Below, in pieces: positions 1-9,330 of a DNA stretch of 64,000 nt. The DNA lies in assembly GCF_028201475.1 (NCBI RefSeq), contig NZ_CP116383.1, forward strand, positions 3,286,001 through 3,350,000, in the 5' to 3' direction. Origin of the DNA: Vibrio sp. SCSIO 43137 (GTDB lineage Bacteria > Pseudomonadota > Gammaproteobacteria > Enterobacterales > Vibrionaceae). The translations under genes and the position numbers were made by a program. Numbering within the stretch: the first letter of the stretch is position 1; the number at the start of each line of letters is the position of its first letter. The notes below the pieces were generated by a model. It made no database searches, had not been told where the DNA came from, and saw only the letters and a program-made list of their open reading frames with translations.

Positions 1-840
1 GTTGTCGGTGCTGGTTATATCGCGGTAGAAATTGCCGGTGTATTACATGCGCTGGGCACAGAGACACACCTTTACGTACGCAAACAGTCTCCAATACGTT
101 CGTTCGATCCAATGATTATCGACACGCTGGTTGATGTGATGGCGGAAGAAGGTCCGACTCTGCATACTCACTCGGTACCAAAAGAAGTGGTTAAAGAGGC
201 TGACGGCAGCCTGACGCTTCATCTTGAAAACGGTGAGAGCCAGAATGTAGATACTCTCATCTGGGCCATCGGCCGCCACCCCGCTACTGACGCTATTAAC
301 CTTGAAGCGACAGGTGTTGAAACCAACGCCCGCGGTTATATCAAGGTAGATGAGTACCAGCAAACTAATGTAGAAGGGGTTTACTGTGTCGGCGATATTA
401 TGGAAGGTGGTATTGAGTTAACACCAGTTGCTGTTAAAGCCGGTCGTCAGCTCTCTGAGCGCCTGTTTAACAACAAACCGGAAGCCAAGATGGATTACGA
501 TCTGGTCCCTACGGTTGTATTCAGCCACCCACCAATCGGTACTATCGGTTTAACAGAGCCTGAAGCCAAAGAAAAGTATGGCGAAGAGAATGTAAAAGTC
601 TACACCTCTGGTTTTACCGCTATGTACACCGCAGTAACCAAGCACCGCCAGCCTTGTAAGATGAAGCTGGTATGTGCCGGAGACGACGAAAAAATCGTTG
701 GCCTGCACGGTATCGGCTTTACCGTTGATGAGATGATTCAGGGCTTTGCCGTTGCCATTAAGATGGGTGCGACAAAAGCTGACTTCGATAGCGTTGTTGC
801 CATTCACCCGACAGGCTCTGAAGAGTTTGTTACTATGTAG
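1..840 (+). CDS. gor: Glutathione reductase, C-terminal part (5' end outside window)
   Basis: Reduces glutathione disulfide with NADPH and FAD in the cytoplasm. The frame is open from base 1 and begins in the NADPH-binding Rossmann fold ([10 protein letters not shown]); the arginine in LYVRKQSP fits recognition of the NADPH 2'-phosphate. The dimerisation domain follows and contains the active-site acid-base pair in HPTGSEEF. The protein ends EEFVTM followed by TAG, whereas family members such as E. coli Gor end EEFVTMR. The missing arginine codon and a TAA are found at 13957-13962, beyond a 13 kb insertion that supplies the new stop. Enzyme function is probably retained, but the native terminator has been separated from the gene. 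Confidence 0.95.
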   Translation, partial: VVGAGYIAVEIAGVLHALGTETHLYVRKQSPIRSFDPMIIDTLVDVMAEEGPTLHTHSVPKEVVKEADGSLTLHLENGESQNVDTLIWAIGRHPATDAINLEATGVETNARGYIKVDEYQQTNVEGVYCVGDIMEGGIELTPVAVKAGRQLSERLFNNKPEAKMDYDLVPTVVFSHPPIGTIGLTEPEAKEKYGEENVKVYTSGFTAMYTAVTKHRQPCKMKLVCAGDDEKIVGLHGIGFTVDEMIQGFAVAIKMGATKADFDSVVAIHPTGSEEFVTM

Positions 841-887
841 ATCAGTGTCTGGAAAATCTACCCTGTAGATTTGTAAACTCTGGAAAA
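825..887. other. Left end of the integrative element (attL-like)
   Basis: The chromosomal arm GTTTGTTACTATG (825-837) joins element DNA at 838. ACTATG (832-837) recurs at 13951-13956 on the right side, within the very similar GTTTGTAAACTATG. Inside the element lie two direct copies of TCTGGAAAA (848-856 and 879-887) and one TTTGTAAACT (870-879). They are probable recombinase or accessory-protein sites; this role is inferred from their repetition at both ends only. Confidence 0.75.
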
Positions 888-932
888 CATACTAGTCTCG
901 AATAAGGAATCATCTTTCTTTTGGAGGCTAGT

Positions 933-2135
933 ATGGTTACTGTTATCAAGTCACACGACTTCGAAGTTCCAAGACTTTATCCCGCCGCCAAGTCAACCAG
1001 AAGTCACAAGCTCAAGGGCTTCCCTACATTTTACTCGAAAGATAACGAGTACATTCTTCCCGTTAATCTATGGCTAAATTATTTAATCAATGTTCGAAAT
1101 GCCGCTGATATCTCCGGGAGTGTTAGAGCGATAAAAAAATACTGGGAATTCCTAGAAGTTTCCGGATGCGCTTGGAATGCTTTTCCTTCCGTGGACTACC
1201 TGAAGCCCACATATCGTTTTCGAAATGACATTCTCTTAAAGTCTGCTAAAGATGGCTCTATCGCTTATTCAACAGCTTCTCTATACATTCAACAGGTTAT
1301 CAAGTTTTATGAATGGGCAGCACATGAGCGATTCATCACATTCACTGAAGATAACAAACCTTTTGACTATCAGCTAGTTCATATTGCTAACACTGGCATG
1401 ATGAGCCATAACAACCCTAAATTTGTTGTTCGCTCTACTGATTTGAGAATTAGAAAGCCAGCCCGAAACGATCAGCAAAAACTAAATCCACTTTCACAGC
1501 TGGAATTGAAATGGTTTGCAGAATGTATCACCAGTTATTCTGATGAGTTTATTATCCATCAATTACTTCAATTACAATCAGGGCTACGGGTAGAAGAAGC
1601 ATGTACGTTTCCTTTAGAAGCAGTGAAAAAACCGAACTATGGGGTGCAAAGGTGCGAAGTAGAAATTGGTCCCTTCAATGGAGTTAAAACCAAATTTAGC
1701 AAGACAAGAAGAGTAGAGATTCCTTACTCACTCATGCGAAGGATGTATATATATGCCATTTCAGAAAGACGCTATATTCGAGCTGTTAAATCTGAAACTC
1801 AGCAATCTACTCTATTACTAAACAATCGTGGTAACCCTCTGTGTAGCAACAATATTCAACAATACTTCCGCAGACTTAGGTTAGAGATAAAAAAGACTTA
1901 TAACACAAACTTCCAACACCGAACACACGACCTTAGAGCAAGCTACGGTACATACCGGTTGGACGCTCTATTAGATCATATCCCAGTAGGAGATGCACTT
2001 GCATTGGTCATGGCATGGATGGGTCACAACGACGACAAAACGACCTGGAAGTACTTGCGTTATCTAAGGAAACAGCAAGCTAATCAAAATGCGATTGTAA
2101 TGTTAGATCAAATAATCGAGGAGGCTATATCATGA
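933..2135 (+). CDS. intA: Tyrosine recombinase, first gene of the element
   Basis: Site-specific recombinase of about 400 residues that presumably cuts and joins the element ends. The C-terminal catalytic domain carries the full set: Arg in SGLRVEEA (about residue 219), His and Arg in THDLRASYG (about 332 and 335), His in WMGHNDD (about 365) and a Tyr nine residues later in WKYLRY (about 374). The N-terminal half resembles a SAM-like core-binding domain. The ATG at 933 is chosen because GGAGG lies at 923-927, five bases upstream; a TTG at 921 would overlap this site. Its stop overlaps the next start (ATGA), so the two are translationally coupled. The symbol follows the Tn6283-type element nomenclature and rests on gene order. 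Confidence 0.8.
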   Translation: MVTVIKSHDFEVPRLYPAAKSTRSHKLKGFPTFYSKDNEYILPVNLWLNYLINVRNAADISGSVRAIKKYWEFLEVSGCAWNAFPSVDYLKPTYRFRNDILLKSAKDGSIAYSTASLYIQQVIKFYEWAAHERFITFTEDNKPFDYQLVHIANTGMMSHNNPKFVVRSTDLRIRKPARNDQQKLNPLSQLELKWFAECITSYSDEFIIHQLLQLQSGLRVEEACTFPLEAVKKPNYGVQRCEVEIGPFNGVKTKFSKTRRVEIPYSLMRRMYIYAISERRYIRAVKSETQQSTLLLNNRGNPLCSNNIQQYFRRLRLEIKKTYNTNFQHRTHDLRASYGTYRLDALLDHIPVGDALALVMAWMGHNDDKTTWKYLRYLRKQQANQNAIVMLDQIIEEAIS

Positions 2136-3582
2136 CATATTCACCTCCAAAGTTATTGATTAAGCTTCGAACGGGGGTCAATCAATTTTTTACTTATGAC
2201 TTTACTCGTTTTTTTTATATGGGCGTGGAATTCAAACGAAACCTACATCAAGCTACTCCAGCTAATCGGGACAAAGATGTTTTAAGGTGGTTTCGATTTT
2301 TTAATGAGGCTCATGAGTACTCAGATCAGACAAAACAATGCTACTTGAGAGACTTTGCTATTTACGTGAGATTCTGCGACCTCAAATCTTTAACTCCCGA
2401 AAGTGCAGAAGCAGTAGAAGCATTCGAGAGAGATCTCATTGAGCACGTAAGGTTATCAAAGCTAAATGTGAACTCAGCTCGGAAAAGAATCTCTTGTATA
2501 AAAAAATGCCTAGAGAAACTTGGTAATCCAGCTTCAAAGTGGTTTTCTAGTTATGCAGTCTTTCGCTCAGAGCCCAACCCAACTCAAGGATACTCCGACA
2601 GAGAGATTACAATCCTTATCAGAATTATTTATCGCTTCTTCTTTCAGGTTTCAAAGCAGGTGTTCGAGAATCCAGAAGTGCATTTGTCAGCATCATCTAA
2701 TAAACGAACAGCTTGGTTTAAATATAACGGCCACACACATGATATTGCATCTCCTGTTACAAAGTGCTTTAGTGCCGCCTACTTTCTGCTAGCGTATTAC
2801 ACGTGGGGAAACACGACTGTAATACTCAATATGACAAAGCCTAAGCAGAAGAGTTTCAACGGTGGCATTTGGTATGAACAAAGTGTGCTCAAACCTAGAG
2901 CCAACAAGTTTGTATCTATTTCCATTGGAGACAATGGAACATTTCATGTTCCCAAAAACGCACTCCGTTTTTTTGAAAGATTACTAGAGCTAAGCAATAC
3001 AATATCTTCAGATACCCATTTACTGTACCAAGCTAAAGGTGGGGTTATAGCCCCTTTAGAGCAGAGCCATATTCAAACGTTTTCCAACTGGGTGCAACAA
3101 ACCTTCTCACTGATTTCAGATGAGGGAAAGCCACTACGCCCAACGGCAGCGCGCTTTAGAGCAAGTGGTAGTTATCGATACCTAGCTAAAACTGGTAATG
3201 CCACAGAAACTGCGTTACTTCTTGGCAACACTCCACAGACCTTCAATAAGCACTACACCTCGGGAAATGTTAATGAAAATGAAAAACAATTACTTGCAGC
3301 TACTTATACCTTAGAAGGCTCTATTCGTTGTTCCGATATTAACTCTGCCAAAGAGTACGCCAAAAGAGAGCTAGGAATTGAAATATTGCCATACGAAGAG
3401 TTTCTAAAAAAGTATGCCACCTCTAATGGAGAAAAAACCATTTTGGGTACAGGATGTAAAAATGTCTTTTCATCACATGCAGATAAGTACCGTAGAAGAA
3501 ATCACTTTAATCCCAAAAACTTCAATGTTGATCATCTTGCTTGCGGCGTTTTTCAAGATAGTTGTCACTATTTGCTTAGTTT

Positions 3583-4552
3583 TCAAGCAACTTCTTTTTC
3601 TGGGTTCAGATGAACTTCTCCGATCGGTTCACAGTTCCTGATATTCCGTGACCAGCGTTCTGGCTTTTGCCTTCGGTGTTCCATCAACACTCTTTCACGA
3701 TGCTTCAAGATTTCCATATCTTTACCGTTGTGACGCTCCGATGGGGTCACATAGTTTAATCGGCTGTGCTTATGTTCCGTGTTGTACCAGTTAGCGAAGG
3801 TCTCTACCCACACACGGCTTGCTTCAAGACTATTAAAACCGCCAGACGGCCAGCTTGGCACATACTTAAGCGTACGGAACAGCGATTCCACATAAGGATT
3901 ATCATCACTGACTCTTGGACGGCTATAAGAAGGTGTGATCCCCAGCTCTTCCATTTTCGCTTTTAACGTAAACGACTTCATCGGTCCACCGTTATCTGAG
4001 TGCAGAACCAGAGGCTGGTTGAAGCACTGTTCACGCATCAGCGTACGTTGTAATAACTGCGAAGCCAGCTCTCCGCATTCACGTTCATGCACCTCGTAAC
4101 CTACGATTTTTCTGCTGTAGATGTCTTCTATCACATACAGATAATAATATTGCCCGCGGACACCTGACGGGAGATAGGTAATATCCCAAGTAAAAACCTG
4201 ATTAGGAGCTGTTGCGGTGTAGCTCGTTGGCCTAGATGCCTTTTGTCGACTACGCTGGCGTCCTCTGCGGTTAAGTTGTCCTGCTGCTTTCAGTACGCGA
4301 TAGAAGCTCGACTCTGAAGCTATATAGTCACCTTTGTCCAGTAACGTTGGTACAATCTGAGTCGGTGGCAGACTTGCGTACTCTGCGTTGTTTGCTCACA
4401 TCGATGATGGTTTGTCGTTCTAGCTCTGTGAGCTTGTTAACTGGCACTGGTCGCGGAGCTATCGGCCGTTGATCTTCCTGAACCTCTCCATCTTGATACC
4501 AGCGGCGGTAAGTTCGGAGATCTATCTCAACTTCGTGACATGCGTTTTCCAA
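3583..4552 (-). pseudogene. IS3-family transposase orfB (DDE domain), frameshifted
   Basis: Reading from about 4552, the frame encodes a HTH_21-like region (IDLRTYRRWYQDGE) up to about 4398, where it shifts. In the neighbouring frame the sequence continues without interruption to 3583. The catalytic triad is in the continuing part: D in FTWDITYLPS, D in LHSDNGGPM and E in PYVESLFRTLKY. One base change near 4393-4400 (AGCAAACAACGC) would restore the whole protein, so this is a recent indel or a sequence error. The shift is not at the orfA/orfB junction and is therefore not the usual programmed frameshift. No ATG is seen for the start; 4552 is a TTG and only one possibility. Confidence 0.75.
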
Positions 4553-4619
4553 CCTACAGCCGCTTTGGCGAGCCTCGTGATATAGAGTGTGATCAGGCTT
4601 TGCCTTTCATAGGTCGAGG

Positions 4620-5120
4620 TTAATCGTCCTCTGGTTCTTCCCCGTAAAAGGCTCTCAGCTTTTTTCTCAGCACCAGCAAGGCGGCAGTTTCAGCTAAGGC
4701 TTTTTCTTTATGGCGGAGTTCTTTCTTTAACTCTTTGATTTCTCTTTTATCTTCTTTGGCTTGTTTCTTCGCTTGGGCTTCTCGTTCCTTACTGGACATG
4801 AAGCCTTGCATACACTCACCGCGCCACTCTTTAATCTGCTCGGGATAAAGTCCTTTCTCACGACAGTACTGGCTTAGTTCGTTCTCTGTCATGGAATAAG
4901 TTTCTGCCACAACGGCCAATTTAGTTTGAGCTGACCACTGCTCGGAAGAAGTATTACTGTTTGGCACAACGGTTCCTGATTCTCTGAGTTGTTTTCGCCA
5001 ATTGTACAGGGTTGCTTCATGAATTCCTTCTTCGAGCGCCACTTCTGCCACTGACCGGGAGTACGGAGGTAACAACTTCTTCAGTACTGCTTCTCTTCTT
5101 TCTTGGGAATAACGAGCCAT
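4620..5120 (-). CDS. IS3-family transposase orfA
   Basis: A 166-residue protein with two helix-turn-helix segments: RSVAEVALEEGIHEATLYNW near the N-terminus and a second around MTENELSQYCREKGL. A Lys/Glu-rich predicted coiled coil (about 115-155) follows. This is the DNA-binding subunit that recognises the IS ends and, in the IS3 family, is normally fused to orfB by frameshifting. It ends 68 bases before the first plausible orfB start. The gene is intact, so the orfB lesion is what disables the IS. Confidence 0.8.
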   Translation of the reverse strand: MARYSQERREAVLKKLLPPYSRSVAEVALEEGIHEATLYNWRKQLRESGTVVPNSNTSSEQWSAQTKLAVVAETYSMTENELSQYCREKGLYPEQIKEWRGECMQGFMSSKEREAQAKKQAKEDKREIKELKKELRHKEKALAETAALLVLRKKLRAFYGEEPEDD

Positions 5121-5480
5121 TCTTTACTCTGTTACCGCCCCTAACTGGTTAAATTTTAACAGTGACAACTATCCTGCCAGAGGGGGCTTGCTCAGACATA
5201 CACAACTGCTTTCAATGCGAAAACCAAGTAATCATTGAGTGTGCTGAAGATATTTGGTGCCTACTTAGCTATAGGGAGTCCATCATAGATTCCAAAGCAT
5301 TCCATATAAGTGAAAAGCACTTCCTTAAAAACTACTCTGCACTGATTGACTCTATAAACAGGGTTCTCTTCACAATCCACCCAAAAGTAAAAAGACAAGC
5401 AGAGAAACTACTAAAAAATGATGGTCGTCACCCGTTGTGGCCTGCCGGAATAAATATCGATTTTTAGAAGGGCATATGAG

Positions 5481-7595
5481 ATGACACCACTTTTTGAGCT
5501 TCCCAAAAACATTCTTCAAGAGAACATTTCCGAGTATAAAAAAACGGTGCAGCTATATATATCAAACAAACACCAAGAGTTGGACAAAGTTGTTGTTACT
5601 AAAGGCTTTGACGGGACACCTAAAAGCCACTTTGGAGATGAAGAGTGGGACTTCCGTGCTTACCTAGATGCAAGGACTACCTACAAAAAACACATCGTAT
5701 TTTCAAAGATTAATGACGACCAATTAGCTAGAGAGCTCAAACTAATTTGCTTTTCATGGCTATACATCGCAGGCCACCACCGGAAAGGAGCGGTAATAAA
5801 ACCCTCTACACTTATGGCTAGGTACTCAAAAATATGCATCATCTACAAATACCTAGATCAATCAGGTTATCAGTCTATATCTTGCTTAAGGTCTCACTTA
5901 GTATTTAATGAGCTTTGTAAGCATCTAAGAGGCTTAAAATATAGGGCAGCTCAAGTCGAAGGGATATACACCGCATTGATGCATGTTGAAAAAGTATCAA
6001 AGTATCTCCCCCTTGATTTTGAACTACCTAACGGACTTGGGCAAAGCGCCTTTTCTTTTGACATTACAGGAAAATCAAGGCTCGATGGTAAAAATCAGTT
6101 TTACGCGATCCCTACGCGGCTAATGGAAAAAATTTACCAGTACTGTTTCAACACTATTGATACCTTTCATCCTCACAAAGAAGCAATACATGACCTTCTT
6201 CATGATATACGACAAAACTATGAAGAAGGAAAAAAAAGAGTAAATGACAAAATCAACTCAGGCATATGGAGCTGGCTCCATCAAGATTCCTCAAGTTACC
6301 GAGTTGAAGTCAATAAGCATAAACCATTCAGTTATCCAAGCATAATAGACGCGCACATTACAGGAACACCACTTGATAGCCTGATTCCATCTCATGCCAA
6401 CAAACTCCAAGGCACTATTATTGAGCTTCAGACTATCTGTTATATCGTTTGCGGCGCTCTGACGGGAATGAGACGGTCTGAGCTTTTCAGCCTTCATTCC
6501 AACAGCTTCAAGGAAAAAGAAGTATATGGTAGAAAATACTACGTTCTTCAATCTGAGCAACACAAGTTTAGTCAAGGAAAGCCACAAGCCGCTGAATGGG
6601 TTACGACCAAATATACCCAAAAAGCGATTGAGCTAGCGGAAGCAATTTCACGCCATATGAGAGTTCAGTTGCTTGAAGATAGCGATCCTATGAGCATCCA
6701 CAACTCAAGCTGCTTATGGTTAGGACAAGGGAAAAAAGCTCGCAAGCCAATCATTCGACAAGATGACAATATGCGTAGGCATTTCAGTCGAATCTGTAAA
6801 AATGCCGGAGCATTTATCACTGAAGAGGATATGGTTGAATTTGAAGTAATCAACCCTAACAGAGAACCAGACCATGCCGACAATCGCTTGAAAGTTGGAA
6901 AAGTATGGCCACTTACCACGCATCAGCTTCGACGTACATTCGCCGTTTTCGCAAAAAGGCATAGTCTTTGTCATGACATAGCAATCAAACAACAATTTAA
7001 ACACTTGGATTTACCTACAACCGAATGGTACGGAGAAGGCGGAATAGCGTCTAAAATAAAAGCGTTACAGATAGATACAGAGCTTCAATCATTTTTGAAC
7101 GAGGTAGTTGTAGAGTCGACAACTCACAAAATTCACTCTTGGTATGATGACAAAGAATCTTTGAATCTAATGGGGAAAATGGCCGGTTCGATAAACAAAA
7201 ACCGCTTAAGCCTACATAAGAAGTACAGGTCCTGGGATGCTATAAACGAGCACGTTAAAGCTGGTCGATTAACCCTAGTTGGTACCTTGCACTCATACTG
7301 TATGGCTGGATATGAATGCCAGATGCATAAAGTAAGCTCACCAGCTAACTGTATGAATTGTGAAAACCAAATTATCGGCAAAGAACAAGTTGAAAACTGG
7401 CAAAAGCGATACTCTTGGGTCTGCAAACAAGTACAAGATATGGACGCACTGGGAACTTTGACAAACTCAATGTATTCACATTTCATCACTCAAATAAGAG
7501 CAGCAGAGAAAGTCCTGCACCGTTTTCAAATACCTTTCACCAGATTCGATATAGGCGGCAACAAGTATGAGCAAATCCCAAATTACGAGAGTTGA
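5481..7595 (+). CDS. intB: Large tyrosine recombinase, third gene of the element
   Basis: A 704-residue protein with a complete tyrosine-recombinase catalytic set: Arg331 in TGMRRSEL, His481 and Arg484 in THQLRRTF, His508 in FKHLDLP and Tyr517 in TEWYGEG. The N-terminal 300 residues are unusually long and probably contain extra DNA-binding parts. Past the catalytic domain there is a Cys-rich segment (about 615-650, including SPANCMNCENQ) that probably binds zinc, as in Tn554-like recombinases. It begins 13 bases after the second gene's stop and overlaps the fourth gene by 29 bases, so the four form one transcription unit. Together with the first recombinase it would provide two different catalytic subunits. 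The symbol is assigned from gene order. Confidence 0.8.
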   Translation: MTPLFELPKNILQENISEYKKTVQLYISNKHQELDKVVVTKGFDGTPKSHFGDEEWDFRAYLDARTTYKKHIVFSKINDDQLARELKLICFSWLYIAGHHRKGAVIKPSTLMARYSKICIIYKYLDQSGYQSISCLRSHLVFNELCKHLRGLKYRAAQVEGIYTALMHVEKVSKYLPLDFELPNGLGQSAFSFDITGKSRLDGKNQFYAIPTRLMEKIYQYCFNTIDTFHPHKEAIHDLLHDIRQNYEEGKKRVNDKINSGIWSWLHQDSSSYRVEVNKHKPFSYPSIIDAHITGTPLDSLIPSHANKLQGTIIELQTICYIVCGALTGMRRSELFSLHSNSFKEKEVYGRKYYVLQSEQHKFSQGKPQAAEWVTTKYTQKAIELAEAISRHMRVQLLEDSDPMSIHNSSCLWLGQGKKARKPIIRQDDNMRRHFSRICKNAGAFITEEDMVEFEVINPNREPDHADNRLKVGKVWPLTTHQLRRTFAVFAKRHSLCHDIAIKQQFKHLDLPTTEWYGEGGIASKIKALQIDTELQSFLNEVVVESTTHKIHSWYDDKESLNLMGKMAGSINKNRLSLHKKYRSWDAINEHVKAGRLTLVGTLHSYCMAGYECQMHKVSSPANCMNCENQIIGKEQVENWQKRYSWVCKQVQDMDALGTLTNSMYSHFITQIRAAEKVLHRFQIPFTRFDIGGNKYEQIPNYES

Positions 7596-8013
7596 ACTAG
7601 AACAAGCTCTACAAAGACTTGTTTCTGGAGATACTAAGCGAGTTGACCCTAATAGAAAAATATCTGTCAAGGCTGTTGAAGAAGAAGCTGGACTTGGAGA
7701 TGGCTCTGCTTATTACTACAAGGATATTGTGGAAAAAGTTAAAGAGGCAGCCCGCAAAAATACCCCGTTAACAAAAGCACAAAATGCCTATGAAGATAAG
7801 ATTTCCAAACTACGTGAACGCCTTGCAAATGAGTCTAAGTTAAAAGAAAAATACAGAAATCAAGTTGAAGTGTACAAACAACAACTAGCAGGTATGGCGA
7901 GCCAACATAATCAGCTTGCCCTAATTATTCAACAGTATCAATATCAAATTGCAGAGCTAGAGTCAGGTATCAGGGATTTAGAGTCACCTAATTGTAGCAG
8001 CTCACGAATATAA
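7567..8013 (+). CDS. srap: Small coiled-coil protein, fourth gene of the element
   Basis: A 148-residue charged protein. The N-terminal 60 residues resemble a small helical DNA-binding domain (KISVKAVEEEAGLGDGSAYY); residues about 75-140 form a long predicted coiled coil rich in Lys, Glu and Gln. Its position after two recombinases resembles the auxiliary proteins TnpC of Tn554, SRAP of Tn6283-type elements and GmtX of Gamma-Mobile-Trio modules. Such proteins assist or bias recombination; that function is inferred. The last residues (CSSSRI) and the stop lie inside a 60-bp sequence repeated at 9472-9531, where the second copy would read CSGSRT and stop. The cargo therefore begins at a duplicated gene end. 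Confidence 0.65.
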   Translation: MSKSQITRVELEQALQRLVSGDTKRVDPNRKISVKAVEEEAGLGDGSAYYYKDIVEKVKEAARKNTPLTKAQNAYEDKISKLRERLANESKLKEKYRNQVEVYKQQLAGMASQHNQLALIIQQYQYQIAELESGIRDLESPNCSSSRI

Positions 8014-8052
8014 TCCCTCCGACTTGATTACATCGCCCATTCTTGGCTCACA
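7993..8052. repeat. 60-bp direct repeat, copy 1
   Basis: It matches 9472-9531 at 58 of 60 positions by eye. It begins within the last six codons of the fourth element gene. It runs on into GGCTCACAATCAATGC and GGACTCACTTTAATTGAG (to about 8087), which have counterparts at 9557-9597. The two copies bracket the lipoprotein gene. Confidence 0.9.
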
Positions 8053-8385
8053 ATCAATGCAAACGGACTCACTTTAATTGAGAATTAAACCGGCAATCCA
8101 GCGTCACGCATTCCGAAGTCATTTGAAGTTAATTCTGGTGAAAGTAAATTCAGAAAAGTCTATTAAAATCGACTTGTAGGGATGTTGTGGGAGAATACTT
8201 TTATAAATAAGTACTTAAAATGGGATATCAAAATATCGCGCTCTAGGCTTCTACAACAAATATGGGAACATCAGAAATGTGAAGCTCCCCTTTTAAGGAG
8301 AGCTTCTTTTCCAGAATAAAGTACGAACTCTTACAGGACTACTTTCACGTTGGCTGTTTATATGTAATATCTAAAAATCTATGCT
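8053..8385. other. Intergenic stretch between recombination module and lipoprotein gene
   Basis: It holds the tail of the repeat region (to about 8087) and a convergent terminator-like hairpin at 8281-8310. The rest is AT-rich with no reading frame, tRNA or operator that I can support. Confidence 0.6.
8281..8310. terminator. Hairpin terminator between convergent genes
   Basis: GAAGCTC pairs with GAGCTTC around a short loop and is followed by TTTT. It lies between the recombination module (plus) and the lipoprotein gene (minus). Confidence 0.6.
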
Positions 8386-9330
8386 TTACTTAGTTAAAAG
8401 CCATTTATTGATGTAATCCGCTAAAGGTTTGAAGGCAGGGTTTGACCAATTGATTGCATCAGGGCTTCCCTGTCCTATTGTACCAGTATTACTAAAGACA
8501 GTGCCACTGGACCCTTTAACCTCACCAAGTTCAGCCTTACTAGGATCACGCATGTACTCATACGTTAGTCCTATCATAGCTCCAGGATTTAAATCAGCAC
8601 TTAAAGTGTGAATCTGATCTCTTTTTCCTTTACCGTCAGGATCATCGTCTGGGTCGGTCGTGCACGTGTTAGCATTTAGCTGACCATTGCCATAGTTACA
8701 AGAATCATGGACGAGATATTCAGGGTACCCGCCAGAAGCTTGAATAATGAGAAGTGCTTTAAATGCATTATATGAGGCTAGCAGCTCAGCTCCAACAATC
8801 GTATTATTGTTTCCGTCAATGTAGTAATCGAAAAGTTGAATCAATTTTTGATATGTTGTCAAACTTGTTGTTTCATCCTTTCCGCCAAGGTTTGTATATA
8901 CTAACTCTACTGCATCCAAAACTTTTGGTGTCCCACTATTCTCATTCATACTGTCGGCAAGCTTCAGAACGAAAGCGTCTGCTGTACTGCCGCTCGAAGG
9001 ATCTGGTTCATCTTCTAAAAGGCCAATTACAACGCGTTTTTGACTGTATCTTTTTCGAACATCATCATGCAAACGAGAAATAAAGTCCTCAACCTGGACT
9101 TTAGTTCTCGCTTGTTGAGCATCAGAAACAGCAGTATCGATTTTCAACACATAGATGCCATTTTCAAACTGACAGTTAGGGACATCTACAGCTGTGGAAC
9201 AATTATCAATCGAAGTGTACACATCAACTTTAGTCGGTGCGGATGACCCCGAATTGCTTTCTTCACCACAACCTGCAAGAGATCCTGCTACAACTACAGC
9301 AGCACTGAATAATAGATAATTTTTTTTCAT
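8386..9330 (-). CDS. Cargo lipoprotein of unknown function
   Basis: A 314-residue protein with a lipoprotein signal peptide: MKKNYLLFSAAVVVAG then a lipobox SLAGC, with Cys at about 20, followed by a Ser/Gly-rich spacer. The mature part contains an acidic Asp-rich stretch (TTDPDDDPDGKGKRD, about 224-238) that could bind a divalent ion, and several Cys (CSTAVDVPNC; CNYGNG...CTTD) that may form disulfides. I do not recognise the family. It is the only gene between the two 60-bp direct repeats and points against the recombination module. Since residue +2 is Gly rather than Asp, outer-membrane sorting is likely. Confidence 0.75.
   Translation of the reverse strand: MKKNYLLFSAAVVVAGSLAGCGEESNSGSSAPTKVDVYTSIDNCSTAVDVPNCQFENGIYVLKIDTAVSDAQQARTKVQVEDFISRLHDDVRKRYSQKRVVIGLLEDEPDPSSGSTADAFVLKLADSMNENSGTPKVLDAVELVYTNLGGKDETTSLTTYQKLIQLFDYYIDGNNNTIVGAELLASYNAFKALLIIQASGGYPEYLVHDSCNYGNGQLNANTCTTDPDDDPDGKGKRDQIHTLSADLNPGAMIGLTYEYMRDPSKAELGEVKGSSGTVFSNTGTIGQGSPDAINWSNPAFKPLADYINKWLLTK

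Larger units (their letters stand above)
3557..5173 (-). mobile_element. IS3-family insertion sequence inside the second recombinase gene
   Basis: The ends carry the inverted repeat GATAGTTGTCACT (3557-3569; complement at 5161-5173). Inside are two minus-strand frames with the IS3-family layout: orfA with a helix-turn-helix, then orfB with a DDE integrase core. I see no convincing short target duplication next to the inverted repeats, so the exact tips are uncertain by a few bases. The IS interrupts the coding sequence of the second element gene. Confidence 0.85.
2132..5467 (+). pseudogene. tfp: Recombinase-fold protein, second gene of the element, split by an IS3-family insertion
   Basis: The first part (2132 to about 3556, about 475 residues) is followed after the IS by the remaining C-terminus (about 5174-5467), which carries a Cys-rich segment (CSDIHNCFQCENQ) typical of zinc-binding tails in Tn554-like recombinases. 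In the catalytic region the box I arginine is replaced (YYTWGNTTV), the box II histidine is absent although an Arg remains (AARFRASGSYR), and a Tyr is kept near the end (NKHYTSG). That fits a tyrosine-recombinase-fold partner without full chemistry. Reading through the IS end adds unrelated residues and stops at 3611-3613. The gene is broken in the sequenced copy. Which family name applies is inferred from its position between two catalytic recombinases. Confidence 0.7.

Noticed and set aside
3414..4552. Programmed frameshift as explanation for broken orfB
   Set aside because: IS3-family shifts occur at the end of orfA; this shift is deep inside orfB, and a single base restores the frame.
5162..5467. 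Independent gene with a GTG start next to the IS
   Set aside because: The translation has a Cys-rich tail like those of Tn554-type recombinases, begins within the IS inverted repeat and continues the frame of the broken second element gene, so it is the split 3' part.
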